Positions 48,915 through 61,175 of a stretch of 64,000 bases of DNA are shown here, piece after piece. This DNA is from Phaeotremella fagi (lineage: Eukaryota; Basidiomycota; Tremellomycetes; Tremellales; Phaeotremellaceae): assembly GCA_001599715.1 (NCBI GenBank), contig BCHU01000008.1:1240001-1304000 (forward strand), in the 5' to 3' direction. The notes beneath the pieces are model-generated. The model worked only from the letters and a program-made list of their open reading frames with translations, made no database searches and was not told the origin of the DNA. The number at the start of each line of letters is the position of its first letter. Within the stretch, counting starts at the first letter, position 1. The translations under genes and the position numbers were made by a program.

Positions 48915-49797
48915 CTACTTCTTGAGAGCAGCTTCCTCGGCGGCTTTGGCATCAGCTCTCTTCTTTCTGGCACCAGCACGACGTTGATCGGATCTAGCTT
49001 TTCTGAGGGTGGTGAAAGCGTCGAATGATTTTTCGTCTTCGGTGATAGCTCTTGGAGCTTCGGCGGTGTAACCACTTGGGAGAGGGATGGATTCTCTTGT
49101 AATGTGAGCAGTGAGGTTTTCACCCTAAATCGAAGTTCATTAGTAAGAAGATAACGTCTGCTGTGTAAGGACTTTTTTGACTCACAGTGGCATCACCTGA
49201 TTTGGGTTTACCAGCTTTTCTTGGGAAAACAACTAATCTGGTCTTGTATTCTTGGAGTCTCTCTACGTTCAATTTTTGACCTTCCTCTGACTTTGATCTT
49301 CTGCGGTGATCAACAGAGATACCGAGTCCCTTAGCTTCCTTCTTTCTGATACCAGCTAATTTAAGTTCGGAGATGGTGAATCCACGACCCTCTGTAGTGT
49401 TGAAATCAGTATGAAACATCAAACATCGTAAGGACGTAAGGTACATACCACGGACACGGATGTTGTATCTTTGAGTTGGGCATCTAACAGCTGGTCTAAG
49501 ACGTTGAAGTGGTTGGGCACCGGTAGCAAGAGCCTTCTTGGATCTAGCGACACGTCTAGACTTCTTTTTACCGGGTTGGTCGAACTATATCCAGTCGATT
49601 CATTAGACAAATATCCCTCTTGATGATAATTTGGAGTACTTACCCAGGTCTTAACCCGACGTTGCCAATCCTTGTGGAAATGGGCATGTGGCAAGGCGTT
49701 GTTTTTGGACTAAAAAAGGGACTGGTGTGAGTGCGAGTTCCAGAGAGAAAATTTTTATAACGATTTTCGTCCAAAAAGAGAGTATACTCACAACCAT
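48915..49797 (-). CDS. RPL13: 60S ribosomal protein eL13
   Basis: Structural protein of the large ribosomal subunit. Four exons give about 205 residues. The first exon holds only ATG GTT; an 89-nt intron follows, then [20 protein letters not shown]. Family motifs in order: [54 protein letters not shown] and [15 protein letters not shown]. The end is Ala/Lys-rich ([14 protein letters not shown]). An intron right after the start codon is common in highly expressed fungal ribosomal genes. A 700-bp AT-rich region lies upstream, with a CGG-N7-CGG motif 600 bases before the ATG. Confidence 0.93.
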
Positions 49798-50496
49798 CGC
49801 AACTTCTCTGTGGTGATATAAATTTGTACCAAAGGAAAATAAATAATTTGGTACGGTTGATTTGAATGTCGATATGTAGAGTCGATGTATCCAGATTAAA
49901 TAGATTTGATTGACGATAAAAAATTGATGTTCCAAGGTTGAGTATATCCAATTGATTATGTAGATAGTAGATGAACGTGCGATTTGATAGTCCAATGATA
50001 TCAAGATGATAGAAGTGAGGTAAAGAAGGAAAAAACAATAGTCAGTATCATCATCAAAACTTGATCAAACGACAACCATTCAAGATTCTTCCCCAATCCC
50101 AGTAAACAGTTTCACTCTCTCCGTCATAAACCTAATCCACATTCTAATCTCTCTCACTCCTTGTATTCCAATAACATCACATAAAGAATGATAACGACTA
50201 CTAACCTTTAATAACGAGTCTTGAAGGTGAGAAAAATGAAAGATGAAGAAAGTAGAAGCAAGACGAGGTGATAATTTAGTACACTGTAAACCCCTGAGAG
50301 GTGCCAAATTTCGTTCAAAGAAAATACCGCGAAACGCCGATTATTCATACAAACCCCAATCACTCAATGTGGCACATTGATTTCGGCCAAATGAATCACA
50401 CGGAGAATTGCGGGATTTGACTTTTTATTGAGTGGTCATTACGATATCATCACACAAACACATAGAGATACAGATGAATATCCAGATAATCACACA
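49798..50496. other. intergenic region upstream of RPL13
   Basis: About 700 bases: RPL13 promoter and leader (very AT-rich near 49830-49950) and the 3' UTR of the acidic orphan. Contains the CGG-N7-CGG motif at 50401. Open frames here lack ATG or protein character. Confidence 0.55.
50401..50413. promoter_or_regulatory. CGG-N7-CGG motif, copy 3
   Basis: CGGAGAATTGCGG, identical to the reverse strand at 11851 and 30026. The preceding bases AATCACA match those of the 30026 copy, giving about 20 matching positions between those two. Located between RPL13 (start 600 bases away) and the stop of the acidic orphan (84 bases away). Confidence 0.5.
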
Positions 50497-53217
50497 TCAT
50501 CTCCTTCCTAGCCATCCTAACCATCTACTGAATGTACCTAAAGCAGAGGCATTGGTAGGTCCAGTACTACCACCGTTATCAGTATCATTCACCTCCTCCT
50601 CGACTCCTAAACCCTCTTCCAGATCCAACGCAGCTTCCCATGCATTGACATTTCTGAAATTACCGTCATCATTGATATTGTCGTTGCCATTCCCACTAAC
50701 ATCCAATGGGAAACTACCAACAAGAGTTCGTTCAGGTTCGATCTGGATTTCCAATTCCATCTCTTCCTCCTCTTCCTCCTCCTCATCAACGAAAACCGGT
50801 GCAATAAGTGTTTCCCGATCAGTCAAAGCGTTAAACGGAGGTGGTGGGGAAGGTGTTCGTCGACTATAAGGTTGGGTATGTCTGAAAGATCTATAATCAG
50901 GTAGAACCGTTGGTACCCTTATTGGAATTGGTTCCTCGAGAGGTGGGAAATGACTTGGTCGAGGTAATCGAATTGGATAAGTTGGGAATTCAATTTCGAC
51001 CTCGTTCTCAACTTCGTTATCGTATTCCGGTGGATCTGAGATCTGGGATTGATTGTCCAAAAGTAGTGCATCCGCTTCAGCGTCAGCTTCGATTATTTGA
51101 GAATTCAACTGATCCTGTTCAAGTTGTCTTTCAATCTCTACCCTCTCTTCTTGAATGACCAATTGAACTCTTTCGACCTCAGCGAATATTCGAATAGCCC
51201 TTTCACGTCTATCGATGTCTTCCTGACGAACCCGAATCTGCTCAACGTGATCGTCAATCTCTGAACTCAGTCGAAGCAAATTTCGTCTAGCCCATCGTTC
51301 AGACACCTCCGATCCATAACCTAAATCATTGATACGAGTCGGATTGACATGATTGTATTCGATGAATTCTCTTTTATAAGGAACGAATTGGATTTGATCA
51401 TCAACTTCGTCTTCGTCGTCATCTGGAGTTTTATTCGGATCCAATTGAAGAACAGCTTCGACTTCTGCTGATTCACCTCGTTCCCTTTCTGCAATGTCGT
51501 AACCAACACTAGATTCTTGACCAGCAAGCCACCACGGTTTGATTGTTGAAACCACCTCCTCCCAGAAAGTCCATTGACCAATTTTAGATCTCCAAGATCC
51601 ATCCACATGACGTTGATTGAATCGAGTCAAAAGTAAACGACGTTTCTGTTGCTGATAATAAATCGTCAACAAATGATCACAAAGCTTTTCACCGCTCAGA
51701 ACCTGATCAACTGTTTTTGAATGAGATTCAATGAACGTCTTTCTGGAAATTGATTTATGACGTGAACTGAATTGATTCCTGATCGGGAACAGACTTGTTG
51801 GTGAGGATCGATGAAGATGAGTTTGATATTTTGATCGGACAGATTCTCGTTTCCCACCAAAACGCTTTGACAGGATTGAAAATAAATCTTTACCATCACC
51901 GAATCGAGGGGATGAAGAAGGGGATTGAACAACCATGAGAGAAAACGATCTATCAACCGATTCATCCTCATCGTCGTTGTCGCTAATGTCCATGTTCATA
52001 GAACCAGAAGGGACACGCTGAATCCAATTCTCCGAATTCCAATGCAAGAAAACAGGTAGGGCGATGAACGGGTCACTAACGCTACTTGCTGTAAGTGTCT
52101 CAAATGGATTTCGAAGTCTTCGATAACGTTGTCTACGACCTTGTAAGAATCTTCTTTCGTTACTCGAGATTCTCTGTCTGGGTCGGATGTTCCTACCGTT
52201 AAATTCAGTTGGATAACGGGGTTGCAAATTGACGTGAACGGGTTGAGACGATTGGGATTGGGATTGGGAATCAGTACCCATTTCAACATCACTATCGGAT
52301 TTGGTACGTTCTTGGAACGCCGATAGTAATCCATGTTCCCCTGGTGTGACCGGTGGTAGTTGATCGTTTGAGAAATAAAGTCCGTTTGGGGCGGTATCAT
52401 CCAGACCGTTCATTTTCTCGAATAACACAGAACTAGCGGCCTAACAATATTCAATACAAAATTCATGATTGAACACCAAAAGACCTACCAAAGCGTTCAT
52501 AGAATCAGTGATCTCACTCAATGATTCAGTGATTTCACGAGGTGGATGGATAGGGAACTAAGATGAACGTGGATTAGCGATTTCCATTCAAAAAACTCGT
52601 CTACTCACGTTCTTGAAGAAATTGTGAACCTGCTCTGGACTATATTGATATTCCTCAGCGAAAACGTCCCGTTGATAGAAAATGTCCAAATCAACCTCCA
52701 TAGTTTCCTTCTCTGCAATATCAAAGTTTTCATCATCTTCGTCATCCCCATAACCAGCTTCAGCCTCAGTATCAGCGTCAGCGTCAGCATCGGCATCCAC
52801 CAAATCCAGATCTTCACTATCGAGACGAGGACGTTTCTCGATACGACGATTCATACCGTATTCATTCGGATCAACCGATTTACCTTTATCTTGACCGGCA
52901 AGTGGGGTAGAGATTTCATTGGAAAGAATTAACGAATCGTGATTATCGATATCGTCGTTCTCGATGAATCCGTCTTGGTCAATTTCAGTATCGGTTCCAG
53001 AACCTAATGGAATTCGAGTGGACGAGGAGATTTCGGAGCCATTAGCTTCAGCGCTACCGCTATCGTTTTGGAATCTGGATTTAGGTAGAGCCTTGATGAT
53101 CCTTTCGATATCAGGTGAAGAAGATGGAGTAGTTGATGAAGACCGAACACGTTTTTTACCTTTACCCTTGGGAGTAAGGGGACGAGATCCAGATCCAGAA
53201 CCAGAAGCTGATCCCAT
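50497..53217 (-). CDS. large acidic protein of about 870 residues, function unknown
   Basis: Three exons (main one 50497-52440). From ATG 53217 the N-terminus is Ser/Gly-rich and basic (GKGKKRVRSS), then strongly acidic with a pure Asp-Ala repeat (DADADADADTEAEA). A helical piece, SPEQVHNFFKNFPIHPPREI, ends exon 1. The main exon has disordered parts, a positively charged region (RRFLQGRRQRYRRLRNPF), and a possibly folded centre (ESHSKTVDQVLSGEKLCDHL, QWTFWEEVVSTIKPWWLAG). A long charged coiled coil follows (VEQIRVRQEDIDRRERAIRI), then a Pro-rich region with two 'PxY'-like strings, a Glu run, and GTFSRWLGWLGRR at the very end. I do not recognise the family. An amphipathic last segment might bind membranes; that is speculation. 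Confidence 0.68.
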
Positions 53218-54054
53218 GATGAAAGCCAAACCCAAAGAATCAATGCACTCTTAATACATTCGAAATGAAAAACCGAGGATAATAGTCCGTCCAAGAAAAC
53301 TGAAAAACCGAACCAGCGGTCGAGGAATGAGTTCAAACGAAGAAACCGGGGGACTGGGAAAAGAAGAAAGAGATTTGGTGAACCGTTATTTATATCGCTG
53401 ATGACCAGGAGATGAGAACAATGAAATAATTTTGATGATTAGATGCTAAAACTGTATCTGTGCGTGGGAATGGTAATGGAGCTGGAACTGTTTGTGTGAA
53501 GATATGATATTGAGATGTCTTGAATGCTGAGATGGTATGAAATATGAATATGAGAATGCCTTGAGAACAATAAAATCCAATGGATAGATATGAGACGGGT
53601 AATGTGAAGCTTGGAGGTGGGTGCTGGTAAATAAGGTTTATTAAAGATCTAGGGGCAGCTGCTAGGGCTTACCCTGGATTACGCGTTGGAAATTGGCTGG
53701 CGGTGGTGGGAGCAATAGCAATAGCAATAGCAATAGCGATTTGAGATCTATAGAGTACCTCGTGATTCCTATTCATGTTAGCATAGGCAATGCAAGTTCA
53801 ATTCACTCACAGATCGAGATCCGTATTACCGTATACGAAAGAAAGAAAAGAAATCGCGAAAAAGAATCGACGCGTTCAATTGATATTTATACTTGTGCTT
53901 TCATTTCACTGTCGCTCTCATTTTCGTTTCATTTCATCATCTCATCAAAATCCCAAAGGTAGAGGAATGATCCTCTCCTTCTTATCTAATTTGATCCGGG
54001 CGTAGCGTGATCCTTTCGACAGGTCGTGTACAACCCATAATGCATATTGATTTA
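53218..54054. other. intergenic region between acidic orphan and WEE1
   Basis: About 840 bases: promoter of the orphan and 3' UTR of WEE1. It contains an AGCAAT hexanucleotide repeat and several pyrimidine-rich tracts (53880-53950). No gene supported. Confidence 0.5.
53711..53734. repeat. (AGCAAT)4 hexanucleotide repeat
   Basis: Four perfect tandem copies, followed by a near copy (AGCGAT), about 490 bases upstream of the acidic orphan. Confidence 0.85.
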
Positions 54055-57000
54055 TTATTCTACATCCGTCCTCCCATCCCTTCCCAGAAGCATCTCCAAA
54101 AACCATTCTTCCTCCTCAACCAAAGCTGGCCCAGCAGCCTTCCTCCCCTCCCCCTTTCCCTCCCCATACAAACAATCCACACGTCTAACAGCCGGGTGAT
54201 TCCATACATTCTCCAAACTAATCCGTTGGTTCGGGTTAGATTTCATCATCCCTTTAATCAAATTCAAGAGCTCATTCGAGATAATCGGTAAACTCAAACT
54301 CAAATTCTCTGTCGACTCTTTTTCATTGTTTGTGTGAGAGACAAAATCTCGCTTAGAAACGTAGTGTTCGTCCAAATCCGTGAAATCATCGTTTCGAAGT
54401 TTAACCCAAGCGTCACCATCTACAAACCAATCAGTTTCTAACCTCCATCGTTCTCAAAACCCAAAACCAAAACTCACTGGAAGGTAAAACAACGTTCAAA
54501 GCCGCTTCAAGGAGTAAGATACCCAAACTACGTTTCATCAGTCAAAGAAACAACACACAACACCTGCCGACAAGACATACCTGAAAACATCCGCCCCCCT
54601 ACTCAAGACTCTACCACTCAAAGCCTCGGGACATAGATACTCTCGATCACCTTCATGTTCCCTATCGATAATTGGACTAGGTACAGATTGGATCACTACG
54701 TTTGAAGAGATTTCCAATCCCCCAGATAAAGTTGTCGTAGTCGCAACTTCTTCTTTGATAGTCTTCTCGTCAAGATTCAGATTAACGGTATCCCAAACAA
54801 AACCCCCATGAGAGTCTTGTGACGGTAAAGCCGGACTCGAGAATTCCATCGTCAACCCGTTAAAATCCGTAACAGAAGATAAACCGAAATCGGCAATTTT
54901 CAGTGAACCTTTTGAATCGATCAAGACGTTTGAAGGTTTCAAATCAAGATGTAAGATGTTGTTACCGTGAACATGACGTAAACCCGAACAAAGTTCATAT
55001 AAACTTTTCCAAACTCTCGTTTCATCTAATCCGTTGAAATCACCCATCGCTTCGAGGAATTTCGATAGATCTCCACATTCGGCTAAACTTGTTCGGATAT
55101 GTAGACGACCTTGCTGTTCCCATGAATCAATGAACGTGATGACGTTTGGATGGGGGTCCAGAGATAACTGTCGCAAGATTGAAATCTCTTCTAATTGTCG
55201 AAGTCGATTTTTCACCCCAGTATAAGGTTTACCAGCTTTGACAGCCCATAACCTCCCAGAAGCTTTATCACGAACTTTCCAAACTTTACTGAAAGCCCCT
55301 CCACCAAGAGACTGAACCAACCAGAAATCTTTCTCGAACCGATCAATCTTTCCATTCGATTTGTGACCAGTAGGGATCATCTCTTCCGTTCCACCAGGCG
55401 TTTCTGGAAGATTGCTGTTAGATGAAGATAAAGAATGCGATTTAAAAGTCGAAGATAGCATTGGGTTCGAAGCTCTAGCTAAAGGTTTTCGAGTAGCGAG
55501 ATTTCGAATTCTCATTGGAAGATTGTCAATTTTACTCTTATCGTCAGTGTTTTCTTTGTTGATGACATGATTTTGAGGTGGTGTGGTGATGTTTTTCGAC
55601 GCGAATGGATAAATCGATGTATTGGTAATAGGTGATGGAGTGGTGATACCGAATCGAGGTGCGTCTGAAAACAGTCAGCAATGACCGTCAAACCCTATAG
55701 CAAACTTACTATGAATACCAGGTTTCGTTGGTGTCGCCGGAGAAACCGTACCATCACGTAAAACACTTTCATTTCCAATACTACCATTTGAAGAACTAGC
55801 CCCAAACAGTGTACTACCCTTACGTCGTAGACCTCTAGGTTTCTGAGTCCCACCGATTTTTTGTAAAGAAGTATGGTTCTCTTCGGTACTAGTAGCACTA
55901 CCAGATCTAGCCATCATGACACTATTCAATTCATGATTGAATCTCTGGACACCATGGCCGAAACCACCAATAGGTGAAATAGGACTATCCGGTGAATTTG
56001 ATAATTGACTGAAATTCCTTGAAAGTAACGTTCCTTCCCGTTTGATAGCTGCCGGTGCTGAATCTCCAAATTTGGGAATTTCGATCCCTACTGATCCACC
56101 TCTTTTCTTGACTAACCCAGTTGAAGCGAATGCAGCTGGTGAAGGTCGTTCATCGAACATTACCGCTGGTGGTGTGGAGAACGTAGTTGGAGTTCCGTGT
56201 ATAGGATTGGTGGAAGATAATTCCTTTTGAGTTTGGAGTCTTGGTTCAGTGATTCCACGACGTAAGTTCGGTCTTGTAACCGCAACTCTCAAATTATTGT
56301 TTGATTTAGGCATGGCAATGCCGGTTAAAGTCTTACGTCGTAGAATGGAAGGGATTTTTCGTATAACTCGTAGATTCTCCGAAGGGGTTGGTGAAGAAGG
56401 TTGAACGGTAGATATCGATATTGAATGAATAGATTTCTTTTCGGACATCATTCGTAATGGTGAAACGTTGATATCGGCACTTGATTCACTTGAGAAAGAA
56501 CTGTTGAAAGAAGAAGTTGGTAAGAGGGAACTACCATTTAAAGATTGCGGTCCCATGATACCTAACCCCATCGTTTGATTTGATCCTCCACCATCCCTTT
56601 TCATCCAATTATCTAATTGATTTCGAGGTTGCGGTGAACCACAAGCAATAGTCTCTCGAGATGATGTACAATTATCCAATTCAGCGTCCACGGCTTCGGT
56701 ATCGGTCATCAGGTCTTCGTCTAGAAATTTACTTTTACGAGGTGATCGTGAAACAGATCGAGATTTGATTTCCAACATGGATTTCTTCGTTGATGACAGT
56801 AATCGAGGAATAAATGACGCAAGTGGAGATCGAGGCTTTTGAGGGGAGGGACTGGCCATTTGTGTGTTGGTTGAACTGACTGAAGAAACTCGTGATAAGA
56901 CTCTCGAATCTGATCGTTTGAAAGGTGATCGAGAAGAAGTTTTGTTCATCAACGGTGAAAGTCCAGAATCGTTAATGGACTTGTTATCGTTGTTGCTTTT

Positions 57001-58076
57001 GACGTTAAGAACACCTCCACACATAGGTCGACTTGGAGTCGAAGGATCATCATCAGATTCCTCAATCGCCATCTCGCTTTCATCCCAAACAGTGATGACC
57101 CGAGGACGGATAGAATGGTCCAAAGAACTCCGACCAAGACTTGGAAGTGAGATTGAGCTCGCACCACTTTCACAAGATTCTTCCATGGAAGAAGCTGATG
57201 CCGAAGATCGAGCTTCTCGATGTAAGACCGTCGGTTTATCTTCCCAATCCAATTGAACATCCCGAGTTGAATAACCAATCATATCGTCATCCATCCATTC
57301 CCTCTGTCCCATCCACGAGAAGTTAGAATCTTGAGGTATGACATCTGTCATGGTCATAGTTCCAGCCACTTTAGATGGCGAATCTCCATGAAACGCGTAA
57401 CGACCTCCTGCGATTCGACTGGAAAACGGACTGCCGAGAAACGCTGGGATTTGAGGTAACGGTGCTGTAGATGGATAAACGTAATCTCTGGGTAAAGGAA
57501 GGGAGCTGATTGTTTTGGTTGGTGTTTTCAAAGGTTGAGAGTTGGATTGTGTCGGAGGAGAAAACGTTGGGATTTTCGATTTCGTCATGAACGGAGGCGT
57601 AGAATTACTTAACGGGTGTCGAGAGGATTGATTTTGGTATTCAAAAGGTGGAGATTTGTGAGAAAGTGAAAAGTGGGACAGAGTTTGAGACAACTGATTA
57701 AAAGTTGTGATATTAGTTTACAGACAAAAGTAATAACAAAAAGAGAGCTCACCAATGGGACTGACATTTCCCGCCTTCTGACTCTATGCCAATCTTCCAT
57801 GTTGATATCAGGACTTCTACACGGACTAGTAGCGAAATGTCTGCCATGGAGATCGTCATCGATAGCGGGAAACGTATCGCTTTGGTTACTGTTTGATCGC
57901 TTAGGCATTGGTCTGAACTTTTGTTTCGAGGGTCCAGCAACACATGACGATGTAGAGGATGGAGGTGAATGAGGTGATGGTGTTTGTTTGACACGTTTCG
58001 GTGATCTTGAAGTGGTAGATGGGATTTGTCTTCCAGTCAAAGGTGAATTCGTTGGATATTGAGATGTTGTTGTCAT
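54055..58076 (-). CDS. WEE1: Wee1-family mitotic inhibitor kinase
   Basis: Wee1 phosphorylates the conserved Tyr of Cdk1 and delays mitosis; nuclear. The first 740 or so residues are disordered and rich in Ser/Thr-Pro (many possible Cdk sites, for example SRSPRK, KRVKQTPSPHSPPSS). The kinase domain begins at FEKDFWLVQSLGGGAFSKVW (glycine loop), with WAVKAGK (ATP lysine), the Wee1-type ILHLDLKPSNVLID catalytic loop, IADFGLSS, and DREYLCPEAL followed by GADVFSLGILLLEAAL. A long insert in the activation segment (about 80 residues, Ser/Thr-rich) lies between DFG and the PE motif. The C-lobe ends with the helix ELLNLIKGMMKSNPNQRISL. About six exons; near 1,150 residues. The start (58076) is the only in-frame ATG at the head of exon 1. 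Confidence 0.87.
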
Positions 58077-58570
58077 AGTGAGTGATGAATGTTGAGAAAA
58101 GTGAATGCGAGAGTCGTGACTGATTTTACTTTTTACTTAATATTTGTTTGATTGATGGTGACCAGCACCTTCCTTGCGTTGCAGTGGCTTTGTTGTTGAC
58201 AACTTTTGTGAGTGTAATGATAAGAATGAGAGCCAGACTTTCTGGCTGGCTTGATTGGGGTGAGTAGTTTATTGTCTGATATGAAGAAGAGTAAAACGAA
58301 TAAAAAGATGATGAAAAGATGACGATATAGAGTTTGTACGAGATGTTTCAGTGCACAGACATTTGGGCGTTGACGCGTCAGGCACGCGATGTAAACAAAC
58401 ACACAAAGTATATAAGTTTACGTAAGGTATATTGGGGGGTTACTTAAACACTCCCTACACTTAATAATGTTGAAATGATGTTTGAACGTTGACAATGAGA
58501 TAATTTGAGAGAACAACCACCATACATTACCCAAAAGATATACTCTAAAACATATCACTAGATACCAGAT
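58077..58570. other. divergent intergenic region (WEE1 / RCC1)
   Basis: About 490 bases containing two divergent promoters. An MluI-type box (GACGCGTCA) lies at 58372-58380. MCB-type ACGCGT boxes drive G1/S genes in other fungi, which would suit WEE1; this is a single site and weak evidence. Confidence 0.45.
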
Positions 58571-60734
58571 ATGCCACCAAAAAGTAACTAAATCCTCTGA
58601 CAAATCAAGCTACATCTCACTGACCCATAAATACAGGAGCCGCACCAACACCAGCTCCAGCTTCTTCAGCTAAACAAACAAAAGCTCCAATATCAAAAGC
58701 GAAACCCGCCACCAAGAAGCAAAATGACGACGTCGAGATGACTGATGCCAGTGCTGCTGTCAATGGTGATTCAACAATAAAATCTAATGGCAACGCGGAG
58801 AAATCTAATGGTACAGAGAAGAAGAAAGGTAGAGTTGGTCAGTTGGTTGAAGATGGTAAAGCGAAACGAAGGAGATCAAGTTTAGGTGTCGCTGTTACCA
58901 ACGCCATTGCTCAACCTCCGGGTAAGTAAAATGATGATACTCCTCGACCAATAATCTAAAATCTAATGTTCTGTAGCTCCCGCTAAACCCCATAATTCCC
59001 TTTTCATCTTTGGAACTGGTGACATGGGACAATTCGGTTTAGGTCCTGATGAATTAGACGAAATTGCTCGACCAAAATTACATACTTGGTGAGCTCATTT
59101 GTTGTTGCCTATTATCATCAGAGCTGACACTTGACTTTAGGATCGAAGAAAAAATCCAAGAAACTGGTGAATTCAGTCGAAGCGGTAAAGTCGGTGATGG
59201 TGGTTTAGAAGCTATTTTCGCCGGAGGAATGCACAATTTAGCCATAGACGAGGCTGGAAATGTGAGTCAAAACCAAAGTACATACCTCTGACTTCCAGCT
59301 CCGATCATGGGGTATCAACGATAACGCCGCTCTTGGTCGAAACACTGCCAACGTTCCTGACCCCGAAAATGTTGATTCAACATTACCAGCTGAAGATTTC
59401 GAAACTTGGCCATTCGTGATTGAGAGTTTGAAAGCTGAAGGATTCAGACCGGTCAAAATTGCTGCGGGCGATAATGTCAGTGTTGCTGTATCGGAGAAAG
59501 GTGAAATCAGAGCTTGGGGTAGTTTCAGAGTGGGTTTAACATTCAAGTTTATACATTTGACTGATAATATTCAAGTCTAACGACGGTATTTTGGGTTTCG
59601 ACGGTATCCCTGGTCATCCAACTTTCCAATTCACACCCATTCCGCTTCCAGGATTGTCTAAAGTTCAAATAACCGACGTTTCATGTGGAGAGAATCACGT
59701 CTTGGCATTAACGACCACTGGACACGTTTATACCTGGGGATCAGGTGAAATGACCCAACTAGGACGAAGAATCATTGAAAGACGTCGTCTTCACGGACTT
59801 GAACCGGAACGTCTAGGACTTCGAAATATAGTTCACGTGTCATGTGGAATTTTCCATTCTTTCGCCATCGATTCCAACGGTGTAGTCTGGGCATGGGGAT
59901 TGAACACTTATCGACAAACTGGAGTATCGTCTTCTCGAGGTGGTGCCGAAGAAATGATCCTTGTTCCAACACAAGTTGACGCCCTTCATCCAGATCAACA
60001 CGGTGGTAGTAAATGTGTTCAGATATCCGGTGGACAATTCCATTCATTGTTCAGATTCGATAACGGTGAAATCTGGGGTGTTGGTAGGACCGACGCCAAT
60101 GAGTTGGGTATATCTGAAGATCATCCTGCAATGGAAGGAATTCGGGAGAGGAGAGCGGAGAGTAAAGAGGAGAAAGAGAAGAGAGTCGTTGATCGTCAAG
60201 CTCATTTAGATAAAATCAGAGCTGGTGGTAATGTGGAAGCGATAGAGAAAGCTGAAGCTAGTTTATCGGAAGCTCAGGCTAGTTTAAGAATCCCTATTGG
60301 AGAATATGTCCCGGAACCTATCAGAGTAAGTGGTTTAATGGACTGCGGTGTGCAGGAAACTAACTCGAAACCTAGATCGTCTTCCCACCAGTTCCAGAAT
60401 CTTACGAAGTCGTACCCGAATTCCCATCGTATGAAGAGAGTAAACCAAACGATAACCCAATCGCACACATCTCCGTGGGAACCAGACATAATCTAGCGGT
60501 CAGTGTTTCGGGACACGTCTACTCTTGGGGATTAGGTAGTGAGTCAACTACCCTCATAGTGCTTATACGTATTAATGTAAAATCTTAGATCAAGCTCAAT
60601 TAGGTCTTGGTGCAGACGAAGAATCTGCCGAAGTTCCAACTCTGGTTCGTAGTAAACAATTGAAACCCTATAAAGCTATTTCAGCTTCTGCCGGTGGTCA
60701 ACATTGTTTGTTGTTGGCTCATCTCAAAGAGTAG
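58571..60734 (+). CDS. RCC1: RCC1/Srm1-type guanine nucleotide exchange factor for Ran
   Basis: Chromatin-bound exchange factor that makes Ran-GTP in the nucleus, driving nuclear transport and spindle assembly. The N-terminus has MPPK, an intron, then a basic Ala/Pro/Lys-rich arm with KAKRRRSSLG, which should serve for nuclear import and DNA binding. Seven-bladed propeller repeats follow: FIFGTGDMGQFGLG, FAGGMHNLAIDEAGN, AAGDNVSVAVSEKGEIRAWG, VSCGENHVLALTTTGHVYTW, VSCGIFHSFAIDSNG, ISGGQFHSLFRFDNG and ISVGTRHNLAVSVSGHVYSW. Between two blades (around 60110-60300) is a charged helical insert of about 60 residues (ERRAESKEEKEKRVVDRQ, then GGNVEAIEKAEASLSEAQ). The end, ASAGGQHCLLLAHLKE, closes the propeller. 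About eight exons; roughly 560 residues. Confidence 0.88.
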
Positions 60735-61175
60735 GGAGAAGGTAGCTCAGAGGTTAGGAAATGGATCTGTTACGAAGAGAAATCAACTTGGGTATCCATC
60801 ATTGAGCTATGCATGAATTTCAGACAGATCTCTCTACAAAAACCAGGATCATATCATTCACAACCTTCGTGATCAGCATAAAGTGCTTAATCCTGCCGAG
60901 TAGTTGGTCAATCACCCTTACCTCGTATGACAGCAATTAAGTTAACGTTTTCTAAGCATATAAGATGCTTACTGAACAAAGACTCATCCCATTCATCCCG
61001 GTCATGGTCGGGTTTGAAATGCGATTCTCGGTGGATACAAAACCAAAACCGAATTGTCCGACAATGCTCCATAAATCGTCCATCATCCTTGCAAGTCAAG
61101 TGGATCACCACCATCAACATCAACTCTACGAGTACAGTGTTATCAATATCGAAACAGTATCACTTCTGAGCGAAA
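60735..61175. other. intergenic region
   Basis: About 440 bases: RCC1 3' UTR and GH43 promoter. Open frames here (60927-61169) overlap the leader and show no protein character. Confidence 0.5.
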
